Of a stretch of 64,000 nucleotides of DNA, positions 26,823 through 35,802 are shown in pieces. Position 1 is the stretch's first letter; each line of letters opens with the position of its first letter. The stretch is from CAIRTM01 sp963723235 (GTDB lineage Bacteria; Desulfobacterota; WTBG01; CAIYCZ01; CAIRTM01): positions 370,811 to 434,810 of the forward strand of contig CAVRPV010000006.1 of NCBI GenBank assembly GCA_963723235.1, written 5' to 3'. The translations under genes and the position numbers were made by a program. The notes under the pieces were generated by a model. That model was not told the DNA's origin. It searched no databases and saw nothing but the letters and a program-made list of their open reading frames with translations.

Positions 26823-27482
26823 ATGGAAAAAAGAATATCCCCCTCCGTGCTTTCAGCTGATTTTTCCCGTCTGGGAGACGAAATTCGCGCGCTCGATGCG
26901 GCCGGAGCCGACTTTATTCATCTGGATGTTATGGACGGGCATTTTGTTCCCAACATAACAATCGGGCCCCTTGTGGTGGCTGCCGCACGCACAACGACCG
27001 CTCTGCCGCTGGACGTTCACTTGATGATTGAAAACGCCGATCGCTATATAGACGCCTTTGCCGACGCAGGCAGTTCCCTGATATCAGTGCACCCCGAGGC
27101 CTGCCCGCATTTGCAGCGCACCCTGCAGGCCATCCGCGGCCGCGGACTGATGGCCGCAGCTGCGCTCAACCCCGCCACGCCCCTGTGCGTGCTGGATCAT
27201 GTGCTGGATGATCTTGACATGATCCTGATCATGACGGTCAATCCGGGATTCGGCGGGCAGAAATTCATTCCGGCCATGCTGGACAAACTGCGCCGCCTGA
27301 AGGCCATGCTGGCCTCGGCCGGCAAAAACATCCCCGTTGAAGTTGACGGCGGCATCGTGGTTGACAATATCCGCACGGTGTGCGATGCGGGCGCAGACGT
27401 ATTCGTCTCAGGCTCAGGCATTCTGGGCACGCCCGATTACACTGCAACCATCGCCGAGATGCGCACGCGGCTGACTGCCTGA
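26823..27482 (+). CDS. rpe: ribulose-phosphate 3-epimerase
   Basis: A 219-residue TIM-barrel enzyme interconverting ribulose-5-phosphate and xylulose-5-phosphate in the pentose phosphate pathway. Visible are SPSVLSADFSRLGDE, the metal-binding HLDVMDGHFVPNITIGP, DVHLMIENADRYI, TVNPGFGGQKF and EVDGGIVVDNI with the second catalytic Asp, and a phosphate-binding VSGSGILG. Full length. The ATG at 26823 follows AAAGGAGAAAG; upstream in-frame starts give extra residues not seen in the family. It follows the small helix-turn-helix gene and may be cotranscribed with it. Confidence 0.95.
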   Translation: MEKRISPSVLSADFSRLGDEIRALDAAGADFIHLDVMDGHFVPNITIGPLVVAAARTTTALPLDVHLMIENADRYIDAFADAGSSLISVHPEACPHLQRTLQAIRGRGLMAAAALNPATPLCVLDHVLDDLDMILIMTVNPGFGGQKFIPAMLDKLRRLKAMLASAGKNIPVEVDGGIVVDNIRTVCDAGADVFVSGSGILGTPDYTATIAEMRTRLTA

Positions 27483-27590
27483 GTGTACCCCGGCCAGCCC
27501 CCGTGTGATACGCCTGGCGGCAATTCGGTACGGCAGACCCGCCGGTCGGGTGCAGCAAAGCAAACCCCGCAGTATGCCTGCACACCTGCC

Positions 27591-28986
27591 TTACAGCGAC
27601 AGCGGAAGGGTAAAGCTGATCCGCGTTCCCTGCCCCGGACTGCTCTCGGCACGCACTTCTCCACCATGAGCTTCGACGAATTTCTTCACAATGGCAAGGC
27701 CCAGACCTGAGCCGCCGGTAGCGCGTGAACGTGACTTGTCCACGCGAAAGAATCGATCAAAAATATAGGGCAATGTATCCTCAGGGATGCCGACGCCGGT
27801 GTCACGCAGCCAGACTTCAGCCATTAAGCCTGTAAGTTCAATGCCGATTTCCAATGTTCCGCCCTCGGGTGTATACTGCAGGGCATTGGCAACCAGATTT
27901 GAAACAACCTGCCCGATGCGCTTTGGATCAAACATGGCAAAGCATGGATCATCCGGGACTGTATGAACAAGCGTAATGTGCTTTTCCTCAATCTGCGGTA
28001 AAAACAATGCCAGCGATTGCAAAACCACATCCTGCAGGGGATTCGGCGCAAGGGCTATATCAAGCGCGTCATTTTCAGTTTTTGCCAGAATCGCCAGATC
28101 GCCGAGGAGATGATTGAGATTTTCGATTTCGCTGCAAATCGCGCCCAGGTGCTGCTCCTGCTCAGTACGTTCCATCGGCCGCACAAGCAGCATCTCGGCA
28201 TCGGTCAACATGCGTGCCAGCGGTGAGCGCAGCTCATGAGAAATATCTGCGAACAGCTCCCTGCGCGAGGCATTGTCATGAACAATACGCTGCGACATGC
28301 TCGACATGGCCTGTGCCAACTCACCGACCTCGTCGTGTGACGAGATGGTTATCGTGCGGCCGAAATTGCCTTGAGCCATTTCACGCGCAGCCCGGGTGAG
28401 TTGACGCAGGGGCCGGGTAAGATAGCGCGAAAGCAAAAATACGCAGAGCAACAGGGATAAAAGCACCACGCCCTCAATCATCCAGGGCGGCAGAATGCGC
28501 AAAAATCTTTCCGTAATCGGAAAATCACAGCGTACAATGGCCTGCCTGCCGTCCCCGAGCCGGATAGGCACTGATACCACCGGTGTAAGCACCCTGCGGG
28601 GATACGTGACCTCAAAAAACGATCCCTGCTGCACGGCCTTCTCAACAACATCAACCGGAATACGGGCGGGAACATCAAGCCCCGGCTCGGCGGCACTTGC
28701 AATCAGGTTGCCGTCTGTTGCGTAAAGCGCTATGCCGGCGCTATCCTGCTGATGCATACGGGTAATAATGCCGGAAACGGAATGTTCGCCTCGGGCAAGG
28801 TCCTCTTCAATCCGGTGCGCGATACGGTAGGATTCCTGCAGGATGCGTGTTCTTAATATGCGGACGCAACGGGGTAGTGGGCGTTAGCTCCAGATACAGA
28901 AACGTAATAATTACAAAGCTTAAGACCATGCTGGCCAGAATTGACAGAAACAGCTTCCAGAAAATGCCAACCCTGAGCCAGCCCAT
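27591..28986 (-). CDS. sensor histidine kinase, CpxA-like, frameshift near 28858
   Basis: From MGWLRVGIFWKLFL at 28986, correcting one frame break near 28858, the protein is about 465 residues. It has a first membrane helix (10-35), a periplasmic sensor of about 135 residues, a second helix (VVLLSLLLCVFLL), a HAMP domain, the phosphoacceptor FADISHELRSPLARM, and an ATPase domain with NALQYTPEGG (N box), DTGVGIPED (G1) and GGSGLGLAIVKKF (G2). It starts 3 bp after the stop of the response regulator gene, so the two are translated together and form one envelope-sensing two-component system. The signal is unknown. Confidence 0.88.
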
Positions 28987-28989
28987 GTA

Positions 28990-29700
28990 TCAGTTGCCCT
29001 GAAATTTATACCCGGCGCCCCAGACCGTAATAATATAGCGCGGGGTTTTCGGGTTGTCCTCGAGTTTCTTGCGCAGATGGCTGATATGTGCGTCAATAGA
29101 ACGGTCAAACGCTTCCAACTCGCGGCTGCGCAGATCTTCAAGCAGCTTTTCACGGCTGAATACAATGCCCGCGTTGGAGGCCAGCAGCCACAGCAAATTG
29201 AACTCTGTGCCGGTCAGGATTATTTTTTGCTGGGTCTGCGGATTCTGAATGTCTGTTTTATAGACTTCGCGCCTGGAGGAATCAATCGTAAGAACCCCGT
29301 ACGTCATGACCTCTTTGTGCGCCTGAGATGTATGCTCAAGCCGATCGTGGCGCAGACGCGCTTTGATTCGCGCAACGAGCTCGCGCAGGCTGAAGGGCTT
29401 GGTAATATAGTCATCGGCTCCAACTTCAAGCCCCGCGACAATGTCGGTTTCATCGACCCGTGCCGTGAGCATGATAATAGGCGTGGTGCTTGTTTTGCGT
29501 ATCTCCCGGCACACCTCAACACCGTCAAGGCCCGGCATCATCAAATCAAGCACGATGAGGTCCGGAGCAAAACTGCCCGCTTTTTCAAGACCCTCAATGC
29601 CGTTCAGTGCGGTATCAACCTGAAAACCGAAATCGTGCATATACTTGGTCACATTTTCGACCAGGCGGATATCATCATCAATGATCAATATTTTTTGCAT
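28990..29700 (-). CDS. OmpR/CpxR-family response regulator
   Basis: A 236-residue regulator. The receiver domain (1-120) has acidic pocket DDD near residue 8, phosphoacceptor Asp in VLDLMMPGLDG (about residue 52), MLTAR and conserved Lys in TKPFSLREL. The C-terminal winged helix (about 140-232) contains LTGTEFNLLWLL, SREKLLEDL and the recognition helix RSIDAHISHLRKKLEDNP. It would bind direct-repeat sites and regulate transcription when phosphorylated by the kinase encoded immediately downstream. The ATG at 29700 follows GGGGAGA; the upstream ATG in the ORF is less likely. Confidence 0.93.
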   Translation of the reverse strand: MQKILIIDDDIRLVENVTKYMHDFGFQVDTALNGIEGLEKAGSFAPDLIVLDLMMPGLDGVEVCREIRKTSTTPIIMLTARVDETDIVAGLEVGADDYITKPFSLRELVARIKARLRHDRLEHTSQAHKEVMTYGVLTIDSSRREVYKTDIQNPQTQQKIILTGTEFNLLWLLASNAGIVFSREKLLEDLRSRELEAFDRSIDAHISHLRKKLEDNPKTPRYIITVWGAGYKFQGN

Positions 29701-30094
29701 AGCGACTCTCCCCTCTGGCATGTTCATAAACATACATCCCGGTGAGATCAACCGGCAACCGCTGAAATGTCACAGTACATCAACATTATTCCACACATGA
29801 ATAACAATATTAAAAAAAACAATAATGTTTTTACCATTGAACATCAAGCATAATTATTAGTTTTTTTATTGGCGGTTTTTTCGTTTTTTGTGTACGATGT
29901 TTCACAGAAACATATGCGCTAAGCACTGTACGCAGGTTTCGGCTTCCCGAACAGCCCGAATGGCGCGCATACACGCCGATGTCCGGCTAAACAGCGCGTG
30001 CGCTCACCGGCGGACAATAAGCCCCGGAAGACGCTACACACTTCGCCCAAACAGGCTCCGGAACCATGCACAATAACCGCAAGGGGACATCTCC
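29701..30094. other. divergent promoter region, AT-rich
   Basis: About 395 bp between the response regulator (minus) and the MORN protein (plus). It is AT-rich around 29790-29890. A possible plus-strand promoter is TTGGCG (29869..29874) with TACGAT (29893..29898) at 18-bp spacing. No other feature recognised. Confidence 0.4.
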
Positions 30095-31027
30095 ATGAAC
30101 AGCTCCGAGATAATCCGCAAAAAAGTAGACAATGCCGATGGCACAATAACGCTGATATTTTATAGCAATGAGGCCGAAGTTGCCCGTTTGGTTGTCGATA
30201 AAAACTACGATGCCATAGAACGTGAAGGCAATATTCCCGACGGCGTCGTAAAACAGTATTACGACAACGGCAGCCTTCTGGCCGAGGCGGTGTATACGAA
30301 CAATATGCGCCATGGCCAGACTACGCTGTTCAGGGAAGACGGTACGCTGTGGCTTGAAATCCAATTTATAGCCGATCGGGCCCAGGGTACTACCCGGGAA
30401 TACTATCCAAGCGGCGTCATGTTTAAGGAAACCAGCTTTAACAACGGTACGCTCGAGGGCATCAGCCGCGAATACTACGAAAACGGCTCGCTCAAGGTTG
30501 AATGGGAAGCAAGCGGCGGCAAACCGGAAGGCATGTCGCGGGAATACTATGAAAACGGGCAGCTGAAAAGCGAACTTGAAAATGTCAGCGGCAAACCGGA
30601 GGGCATTGTCCGAGAATTTTATGAAAACGGACAGCTCAAATCGCGCGGCAACTACATCAACGGCAAGCGCGAAGGGCTCCTGCGCGAATACTATGAAAAC
30701 GGCGTTATGAAGGGTGAATGGAATTACGCCAACGACATGCGCGAAGGAATTGCACGCGAATACTTTGAAAACGGTGAAATTAAATACCTGGACACCTTTA
30801 AACGCGATCAGCGCATTAATCGCAAGGCCTATCTGGAACGCGAAGATTCAACCGCCGGACTGCAGGAACAGGACGACATACGGCAGATCAAGGATTTGCT
30901 GGTCACGCACGGCGACAGTTACCTGCTCTATCAGAACCAGATACTGGAACGCATGCGGCTGGTAGAAAAACGCCTGGGCAGTCTTGAGGAAACCCTGAAA
31001 AAAATTGCCGACCGCCTGGCTCCCTGA
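30095..31027 (+). CDS. MORN-repeat (YwqK-type) protein with C-terminal helical tail
   Basis: A 310-residue protein with about eight repeats of 22-24 residues of the form G-x-REYYENGxLK, from residue 50 to 235 (for example GMSREYYENGQLKSE). These are the MORN_2 repeats seen in YwqK-like proteins, some of which act as antitoxins or membrane-associated scaffolds. Residues 250-310 form a charged helix with a heptad-like end (MRLVEKRLGSLEETLKKI) that may oligomerise. No signal peptide. Ribosome site AAGGGG before the ATG. The next gene starts 15 bp downstream on the same strand and is probably cotranscribed. Function unknown. Confidence 0.8.
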   Translation: MNSSEIIRKKVDNADGTITLIFYSNEAEVARLVVDKNYDAIEREGNIPDGVVKQYYDNGSLLAEAVYTNNMRHGQTTLFREDGTLWLEIQFIADRAQGTTREYYPSGVMFKETSFNNGTLEGISREYYENGSLKVEWEASGGKPEGMSREYYENGQLKSELENVSGKPEGIVREFYENGQLKSRGNYINGKREGLLREYYENGVMKGEWNYANDMREGIAREYFENGEIKYLDTFKRDQRINRKAYLEREDSTAGLQEQDDIRQIKDLLVTHGDSYLLYQNQILERMRLVEKRLGSLEETLKKIADRLAP

Positions 31028-31042
31028 CCGGCGCGCCCAATC

Positions 31043-32698
31043 ATGACCCCTCTTTTTCATCGACACAACGCACTGCAACTGGCAGCCGTCGCGCTGTTAA
31101 CATCGATTGTGCTGCTTGCTGCGGGCTGCCACCGGCCGCCCTCTAACACCAAGCATGCCGGCGCAGATGTCGAAATCCTCCTTCTGACAACCAATGACCT
31201 GCATGGCAGGCTTGAACCCTTCACATGCCAGACAGATCAACGAACTCAGCTCGTGGGCGGATTCGCCGCGCTGGCCGCCCAGATGTCCCTGATTGAGCAG
31301 GAAGGAACTGGCGCTGTCCTGCGGCTCAACAGCGGCGATACCCTGACCGGCCCCTACGCTGTGCATTTCAACGGCGCGGCACTCTTCGGTGGTCTCAGCC
31401 TCATGGGCATTGACGCCGCAACGCTGGGCAATCACGAACTTGACCGCGGGCCAGAGGTGCTGGCACAGGCCCTCAAACACTGCGCATTTCCGATGGTGCT
31501 CACAAACGTAGACATACCTTCCGGGCATATGCTTGAAGGGGCACTGAAGCCGTATTACCTGTTCGAACGCGCCGGCAAGCGCCTGCTGGTTATCGGATTG
31601 CTGACACCTGAGCTGCCGCACATCTCAAGCCCGGGATCTGGAATAAACGTGCTTGATCCAGGCGGCGCAGAGATGCGGGAACGGATCATGGCCATCATCA
31701 AAAAACAAAGGCCTGATCTTGTCATCGCGCTGACACACCTGGGCCTTGAAGAAGACCGCCAGCTTGCACGGCGCATACCCGGCATTGATGTAATCTGCGG
31801 AGGCCACTCCCATGATCTGCTGCCTGCCGGAGAGGCAGCGACAGTTACACATGCCGACGGCCGGCAAACCGTCATCGTGCAGGCCGGTGCCGGCGGCATT
31901 GCGCTGGGTGTGCTGCGCATTCGTCTAAAACCGGACATGCAGCCTGACTATGCCTGGTTGCCCCGAAAAATTAATGCTCCCTCAGCCCAGTGCCAGCACA
32001 TGCTTGAATTCATTGAAGGCTATCGCGCCATACTGCCACCGGTGCAGGCATTGACCACAACCGATACGGTGATTGACTGCCGCGCAGACATCCTGCGCAG
32101 CCGCGAAGCTCCTATAGGCAATTTTATCGCCGACAGCCTGCGTGAACATTTCAACACTGATGTGGCGCTGTATAACGGGGGTGGAATTCGAGGAGATTCT
32201 ATGCTGCCTGCCGGTGTGCTTACCAGCATGGATGTCGAAACCATGCTGCCCTTTAATAACGAGGCGGTCGTGATCAGCATGCCGGGCGCCATGCTCCGAC
32301 AGGTACTTGAACACAGTGTTGCGCATCTGCCGCAGCCCTGGGGTGGTTTTCTGCAGGTGAGCGGCCTGCGCATGCGCGTTGAACCGCAACCGCAGTCACG
32401 CCAGCAAGGCCAGACCGGATATGTGCATACAGCCGCTCCGGTTCAACGCATCACCGGTGTGGACATACGGGGAACCGACAACGTCTATCGTCCGCTTGCC
32501 CCTGATCAGGTCTACCGTATTGTGACAAATTCATTTCTTGCCAGAGGCGGCAACGGGTATTTTCAGTTCAGCGAAGCAACCGCCGAATCCCCGACCGGAG
32601 CCATACTGCGCGATATCATTATGCACCGGCTCGCTGAAAAGCCGCACCACAGCTTTACAACCGACGGCCGTATCAGCATCACGACATCTGGAGAGTAA
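31043..32698 (+). CDS. periplasmic 5'-nucleotidase/UDP-sugar hydrolase family lipoprotein
   Basis: A 551-residue protein with an N-terminal helix and lipobox LLAAGC (Cys about residue 29). The metallophosphatase domain (45-290) shows the dimetal motifs TNDLHGRLEP, NSGDTL, GNHELDRG, LTHLG and GGHSHD. The C-terminal substrate domain (320-530) has APIGNFIADSL, LYNGGGIRGD, LPFNNEAVV and SFLARGGNGY, all typical of UshA/YfkN enzymes that strip phosphate from nucleotides for salvage. It lies 15 bp after the MORN gene. No terminator is obvious before the convergent DAHP synthase gene. Confidence 0.92.
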   Translation: MTPLFHRHNALQLAAVALLTSIVLLAAGCHRPPSNTKHAGADVEILLLTTNDLHGRLEPFTCQTDQRTQLVGGFAALAAQMSLIEQEGTGAVLRLNSGDTLTGPYAVHFNGAALFGGLSLMGIDAATLGNHELDRGPEVLAQALKHCAFPMVLTNVDIPSGHMLEGALKPYYLFERAGKRLLVIGLLTPELPHISSPGSGINVLDPGGAEMRERIMAIIKKQRPDLVIALTHLGLEEDRQLARRIPGIDVICGGHSHDLLPAGEAATVTHADGRQTVIVQAGAGGIALGVLRIRLKPDMQPDYAWLPRKINAPSAQCQHMLEFIEGYRAILPPVQALTTTDTVIDCRADILRSREAPIGNFIADSLREHFNTDVALYNGGGIRGDSMLPAGVLTSMDVETMLPFNNEAVVISMPGAMLRQVLEHSVAHLPQPWGGFLQVSGLRMRVEPQPQSRQQGQTGYVHTAAPVQRITGVDIRGTDNVYRPLAPDQVYRIVTNSFLARGGNGYFQFSEATAESPTGAILRDIIMHRLAEKPHHSFTTDGRISITTSGE

Positions 32699-32731
32699 AA
32701 AAGGGAGTTGCAACAGTCTTTTTATGCAGGC

Positions 32732-33760
32732 TCAGGCGACCTCGGCCACCCGCAGCACGCAATTCACGGTGTCCTCCCAGCCCAGACAGGGATCGGTAAT
32801 TGATTTACCGAATACATGTCCATCCAGACCCTGAGTGCCCTCAACAAGATAACTTTCAATCATCAGGCCACGCACATAGTCCTTAAGCAACCCATCGTTG
32901 GCGCGGCTTTGCATGACCTCCATGGCAATGCGCGGCTGCTGGCAAAACTGCTTATTGGAATTGGCATGGTTGGTGTCGACAATGATCACCGGGTTAGCAA
33001 GACCGCGTTTCTGATACTCACGTGCAGCACGCATCAGATCCTCATAGTGATAATTGGGGATACAGTTCCCATACGGGTCAACAGCACCACGCAAAATTGC
33101 ATGTGACAGGGGGTTACCGGTGGTCTTAACCTCCCAGCGGTTATGCACGAAGACATGTGAATGCTGAGCCGCATACACGGCATTAAACATGACCTGCAAA
33201 TCACCGCTGATCGGATTCTTCATGCCCACCGGCACATCCAGGGCGCTGGCAGTCAGACGATGCTGCTGATTTTCAACAGAACGAGCGCCAATAGCATTGT
33301 AGCTGAGCAGATCCTCAAGGTAGGGGGCATTGCCGGGATAGAGCATCTCATCAGCAGCGCTCAGCCCGGTTTCCCGCAGGGCGCGGATATGCATGGAACG
33401 GATAGCCGTTATACCCGCAGCGATATTGGGCTCCTTGTTCGGATCAGGCTGATGCATCATACCCTTGTATCCGGTTCCGGTCGTGCGCGGCTTATTGGTG
33501 TAAATACGCGGGATCAGCACAAGACGATCGCGCACCTGTTCCTGCAGGCGGGCCAGGCGCGTAATATACTCACACACGGCATCCTCATTATCGGCCGAGC
33601 AGGGGCCGATAATGATCAGGAAACGATCGTCGCGACGCTCAAAAATATCCCGGATAATGCGGTCGCGTTCCTGTTTAATGGCTGCCAGGTCGACTGCAAG
33701 GGGAATGGCCGCTCGGATTTCCTCCGGCAGCGGAATTTCGTGTAAGGGTTCATAACTCAT
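32732..33760 (-). CDS. 3-deoxy-7-phosphoheptulonate synthase (type I-alpha, AroG/F/H)
   Basis: Condenses phosphoenolpyruvate and erythrose-4-phosphate, the first step of aromatic amino acid synthesis. A 342-residue protein containing IIIGPCSADNEDA, the substrate motif PRTTGTGYKGM, ARSVENQQHR, PVGMKNPISGD, DTNHANSNKQ (metal His) and MIESYLVEGTQ. The length and N-terminal segment fit the feedback-regulated E. coli type; which amino acid inhibits it cannot be told. It is transcribed alone from a strong promoter at 33851..33879 with AAGGAG before the ATG. It is convergent with the 5'-nucleotidase gene. Confidence 0.94.
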   Translation of the reverse strand: MSYEPLHEIPLPEEIRAAIPLAVDLAAIKQERDRIIRDIFERRDDRFLIIIGPCSADNEDAVCEYITRLARLQEQVRDRLVLIPRIYTNKPRTTGTGYKGMMHQPDPNKEPNIAAGITAIRSMHIRALRETGLSAADEMLYPGNAPYLEDLLSYNAIGARSVENQQHRLTASALDVPVGMKNPISGDLQVMFNAVYAAQHSHVFVHNRWEVKTTGNPLSHAILRGAVDPYGNCIPNYHYEDLMRAAREYQKRGLANPVIIVDTNHANSNKQFCQQPRIAMEVMQSRANDGLLKDYVRGLMIESYLVEGTQGLDGHVFGKSITDPCLGWEDTVNCVLRVAEVA

Positions 33761-33850
33761 GCCTGATCTCCTTCACAGGTTTCTCGCGAACCTGCACGTA
33801 CACAACAATCTGCATTGAATAACTTTATCCCGGACATCGGAACAGCTGTC

Positions 33851-33879
33851 ATTATATGCCCCGCACCATTGTAAGTCAA
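33851..33879 (-). promoter_or_regulatory. sigma70 promoter of the DAHP synthase gene
   Basis: On the minus strand TTGACT (33879..33874), 17-bp spacer, TATAAT (33856..33851). Near-perfect consensus; the leader is about 85 nt. Confidence 0.88.
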
Positions 33880-34025
33880 CAAAACTAGCATGTGTGCCGG
33901 CATGCGCATAGCCGCCGGTACAACAGCTTCGCGGCATTGTGTCCGCTTATCGGTTCAGGGATAATTATAAGTCTTGCTTTGCGTCCCGACTTTTAATAAA
34001 ACCGTACCATATATCTGAGGAATAT

Positions 34026-34724
34026 ATGACGACGCTGATTATTGCTGCAACCGAATTTGAACTGGCTGTTTTGGTGGAGGCCCTGCAATGCCGTCAGGAA
34101 TCCCGGCTGCTTGATTTCACGCTCTATCAAACCGCCAGTTCCACGAATGACAGAACCATCATGATGCGCTGCGGCGCAGGTATTGCCAACGCTGCCGCTG
34201 CCGCTGCCCTGGGCATTGCACTGTATAAACCTGATCATGTTTTCAACGTGGGCGTATGCGGGGTGTACAATGCCGGCATGGACGCAATCGGCACGGTTGT
34301 CACCGGCAACCGCGCAGTGTTTGCCGATACAGGCATTGACACGGGCGCCGATTTTTTATCCCTGCAGGCCATTGACCTGCCGCTGGCAAAACCGGAATCC
34401 GGCGACCGGGTATTTAATATCATCAGGCTGCAGAAGGCCCGCGGCAGCCGCAAACTGAAACAGGCTGTTTTCCTGACCGTATCAGCCTGCTCAGGCAGCA
34501 CGCAGCGCGCAGACCTCGTGAGCGAGCGTTTCAAATTTGACCGTAAGGGGCTTGTGTGCGAGGACATGGAATCTGCGGCCGTGGGCCTGATAGCCTGCAA
34601 GGCCGACATCCCCTGTACGGTTGTGCGCGGGGTCTCAAATGTATGCGGCGACCGCGACTACGCCAACTGGCAACTCTCCGCAGCAGCGCAGGCCGCTCAA
34701 AAAGAACTGCTCAAGTGCCTGTAA
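34026..34724 (+). CDS. mqnB: futalosine hydrolase
   Basis: A 232-residue nucleoside phosphorylase-fold protein. MTTLIIAATEFELAVLV opens it, GAGIANAAAAAALG and NVGVCGVYN form the ribose/base pocket, and EDMESAAVG is the catalytic Glu/Met signature of the family. MTA/SAH nucleosidases look alike, but the next gene, 20 bp downstream, encodes a MqnD protein, which identifies this as the hydrolase releasing hypoxanthine from futalosine in the alternative menaquinone pathway. Start at 34026 follows TGAGGA. Other mqn genes are not in the window. Confidence 0.88.
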   Translation: MTTLIIAATEFELAVLVEALQCRQESRLLDFTLYQTASSTNDRTIMMRCGAGIANAAAAAALGIALYKPDHVFNVGVCGVYNAGMDAIGTVVTGNRAVFADTGIDTGADFLSLQAIDLPLAKPESGDRVFNIIRLQKARGSRKLKQAVFLTVSACSGSTQRADLVSERFKFDRKGLVCEDMESAAVGLIACKADIPCTVVRGVSNVCGDRDYANWQLSAAAQAAQKELLKCL

Positions 34725-34743
34725 CAGGAGTGCTCATCCACCC

Positions 34744-35568
34744 ATGCCAGCCATGAACGCTCCCCTCACACTGGGCATATCACCCTGCCCCAATGACACC
34801 TTTATCTTCGACGCCTGGGTCAACGGCCGCCTGGGTCATACTGCGCCGGCTGTTACAACCCGGCTGGAGGATATCGATACCCTCAACCGCCTGGCCCTGC
34901 AAAGCGCGCTTGACGTAGTGAAAATTTCTTTTTTTGCCTATGGAATGCTGCGCGAAAACTATCAGCTGCTGCAGACAGGGGGAGCGCTGGGCCGGGGCTG
35001 CGGCCCCCTGCTGGTCAGCCGCAACGTCAGCCTGACCAGGCAGGACTCTGGCAGACGCCAAACTTCGCGTGGCCGTACCCGGGGACCTAACAACTGCCCA
35101 TCTGCTGCTGCGCCTGTATCAGCCCGCCACATGCACCGTGCGATCGCTGCCCTTTAACCAGATCATGCCCGCAATTGCGCAGGGCGAGATTGATGCCGGC
35201 GTTATCATTCATGAGGGTCGCTTCACGTACCACCAATACGGCCTGCATATGCTGGTCGACCTTGGCGCGTGGTGGGAACAGACAACCGGACACCCCATAC
35301 CGCTCGGCTGCATTGCGGCCCGCAGCAGCCTGGGCCCTGCCATGATCGCCAACCTTGAACGCACCATCCGCGCAAGCCTGATGCATGCGCACCAGAATCC
35401 CGACGACTCCCGTGAGTATATTCGCGCACATGCGCAGGAAATGGATCCGCAGGTGATCGCCCGCACATCGAGCTGTACGTAAACAGCTTTACGGAAGACT
35501 ACGGCAGCGAGGGCCGGGCGGCAATTGCGTGCCTGCTGGAACACGCCCGCAGAGCAAAACTGTTTTAG
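34744..35568 (+). CDS. mqnD: 1,4-dihydroxy-6-naphthoate synthase, two frameshifts
   Basis: Converts cyclic dehypoxanthine futalosine to 1,4-dihydroxy-6-naphthoate for menaquinone. It begins LTLGISPCPNDTFIFDAWVN, the MqnD signature, and continues with ALQSALDVVKISFFAYG and GRGCGPLLVS. Frame breaks near 35047 and 35459 separate it from AVPGDLTTAHLLLRLYQP, GEIDAGVIIHEGRFTYHQYG and the ending ELYVNSFTEDYGSEGR. Corrected length about 275 residues, normal. It follows mqnB by 20 bp. The stop TAG at 35566 is the first triplet of the repeat at 35566..35702. The start could also be the ATG at 34753. Confidence 0.88.
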
Positions 35569-35702
35569 AGCATTTAACTAAATAATGTAGCCGGGTTGTC
35601 ATTTCGAATCCGCCGCAGGCGGGATGAGAAATCTTTAAAGATCTCTCCCTTCGGTCGAGATGACAATAAAAAACAGGCGATCACAAAAAGGTAAATGCTC
35701 TA
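35566..35702. repeat. MITE-like element, family B copy 1 (TAGAGCATTT termini)
   Basis: Left end TAGAGCATTTA, right end TAAATGCTCTA, a perfect inverted pair. The core holds an imperfect palindrome, GTCATTTCGAA... to ...CGGTCGAGATGAC, of a type widespread in bacterial genomes. The first three bases are the stop codon of mqnD. The element at 63815..63990 has the same termini with a different core. Confidence 0.75.
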
Positions 35703-35802
35703 AAATAATTATTTTTCAAGGCCGCGCTGCCGCACCACATGATGTCCGGTTGTTTCGACAGAATATTAATGTGCGTCTGCTTCCCTTACTATCCGAGCGC
35801 TA

